From Planctomycetales bacterium (GTDB lineage Bacteria > Planctomycetota > Planctomycetia > Isosphaerales > Isosphaeraceae): DNA of 6,635 bases. Numbering within the stretch: the first letter of the stretch is position 1; each line of letters begins with the position of its first letter. A model generated the notes under the pieces. That model did no database searches. It was given only the letters and a program-made list of their open reading frames with translations, and was not told the DNA's origin. Made by a program: the position numbers and the translations under genes. Shown piece after piece: positions 6,270 to 6,635 of this stretch. Location: positions 1-6,635 of the forward strand of contig DAHZZC010000850.1 of NCBI GenBank assembly GCA_027435495.1. The letters run 5' to 3'.

Positions 6270-6635
6270 ATGCCTATTGATCAAGATCTCTTCGCCGAAG
6301 AACAGACGATGACGACGATGAGCTTCGGCGAGCACATCGAGGAGCTGCGCGTCCGCCTGATCCTCGCCCTGCTCGGCCTGGTGGTCGGCGTGATCCTCGT
6401 CTTCCTGCCGCCGCTGGATATCGCCTCGAACGTCATGTGGAGGATGGAGGCGCCCGCCAAGGCCGCCCTCGACGCCTTCTACAAGCAGGAATACGCCAAG
6501 AAACGCGCCGAGGCCGAACAGCAAAAGGCCGCGACGCCACCCGTCCCGTCCCGCATCCCGCTCGATAAGTTCGCTGGCGAGCTCAAGGGGGCCTTCCCCT
6601 CAATGGAGATCCCCGACCCCGCGAGCCTCGCCGGC
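6270..6635 (+). CDS. tatC: Sec-independent protein translocase TatC, N-terminal part
   Basis: The first 122 residues of TatC, the inner-membrane receptor that recognises twin-arginine signal peptides of folded proteins; the gene continues past the window end. The diagnostic sequence is TMSFGEHIEELRVRL (16-30), matching the conserved cytoplasmic N terminus (H-hxELRxR) and its conserved Glu, followed by TM1 at about 30-48. The stretch after TM1 would be the first periplasmic loop. It is unusually long here: at least 70 residues, Lys/Glu/Ala-rich at 70-88 (YKQEYAKKRAEAEQQK) and then Pro-rich, with no second helix before the window ends. The start is uncertain. ATG 6270 gives MPIDQDLFAEEQTMTTMSFGEH. 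An in-frame ATG at 6195 would add 25 Pro/Ser-rich residues, and ATGs at 6309 or 6318 would shorten it. None has a strong ribosome-binding site. A divergent promoter lies upstream. Confidence 0.9.
   Translation, partial: MPIDQDLFAEEQTMTTMSFGEHIEELRVRLILALLGLVVGVILVFLPPLDIASNVMWRMEAPAKAALDAFYKQEYAKKRAEAEQQKAATPPVPSRIPLDKFAGELKGAFPSMEIPDPASLAG

Noticed and set aside
6097..6312. A 71-residue open frame in the tatC leader
   Set aside because: Its ATG is part of the -10 box of the likely promoter, the product is Arg/Pro-rich, and it runs into tatC out of frame.

Overview
The window is GC-rich bacterial chromosome with dense housekeeping-type genes. The gene content and style point to a planctomycete, possibly of the Isosphaeraceae: an ABC-2 permease fused to a CPBP protease, a TatC with a long charged first periplasmic loop, and weak ribosome-binding sites. 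This taxonomic reading is an inference from the sequence alone. I see no mobile element, CRISPR array, tRNA or rRNA.

Layout. The left block (1-3829, + strand) is a tight co-directional cluster. It holds the end of an ABC transporter ATPase, then a 743-residue NatB-like permease with a C-terminal CPBP/CAAX-type intramembrane protease domain (34-base gap), then a 421-residue metal-dependent amidohydrolase resembling aminodeoxyfutalosine deaminases (7-base gap). The ATPase and permease should form one export-type transporter. The amidohydrolase is probably only co-transcribed with them.

The middle block (3842-5928, - strand) converges on the left block with just 12 bases between stop codons. 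It is a two-gene operon: a class I mannose-6-phosphate isomerase (manA), followed through an ATGA stop/start overlap by an unrecognised membrane protein of about six helices.

The right end is a divergent intergenic region (5929-6269). It contains a near-consensus sigma-70 promoter reading rightward, a strong GC hairpin in the resulting leader, a weaker candidate promoter reading towards manA, and two small perfect inverted repeats. It is followed by the start of tatC, which runs off the window.

I found no convincing wholly new system. The most unusual items are the transporter-protease fusion, the manA-coupled membrane protein of unknown function, the structured tatC leader, and the charged insertion in TatC's first periplasmic loop.
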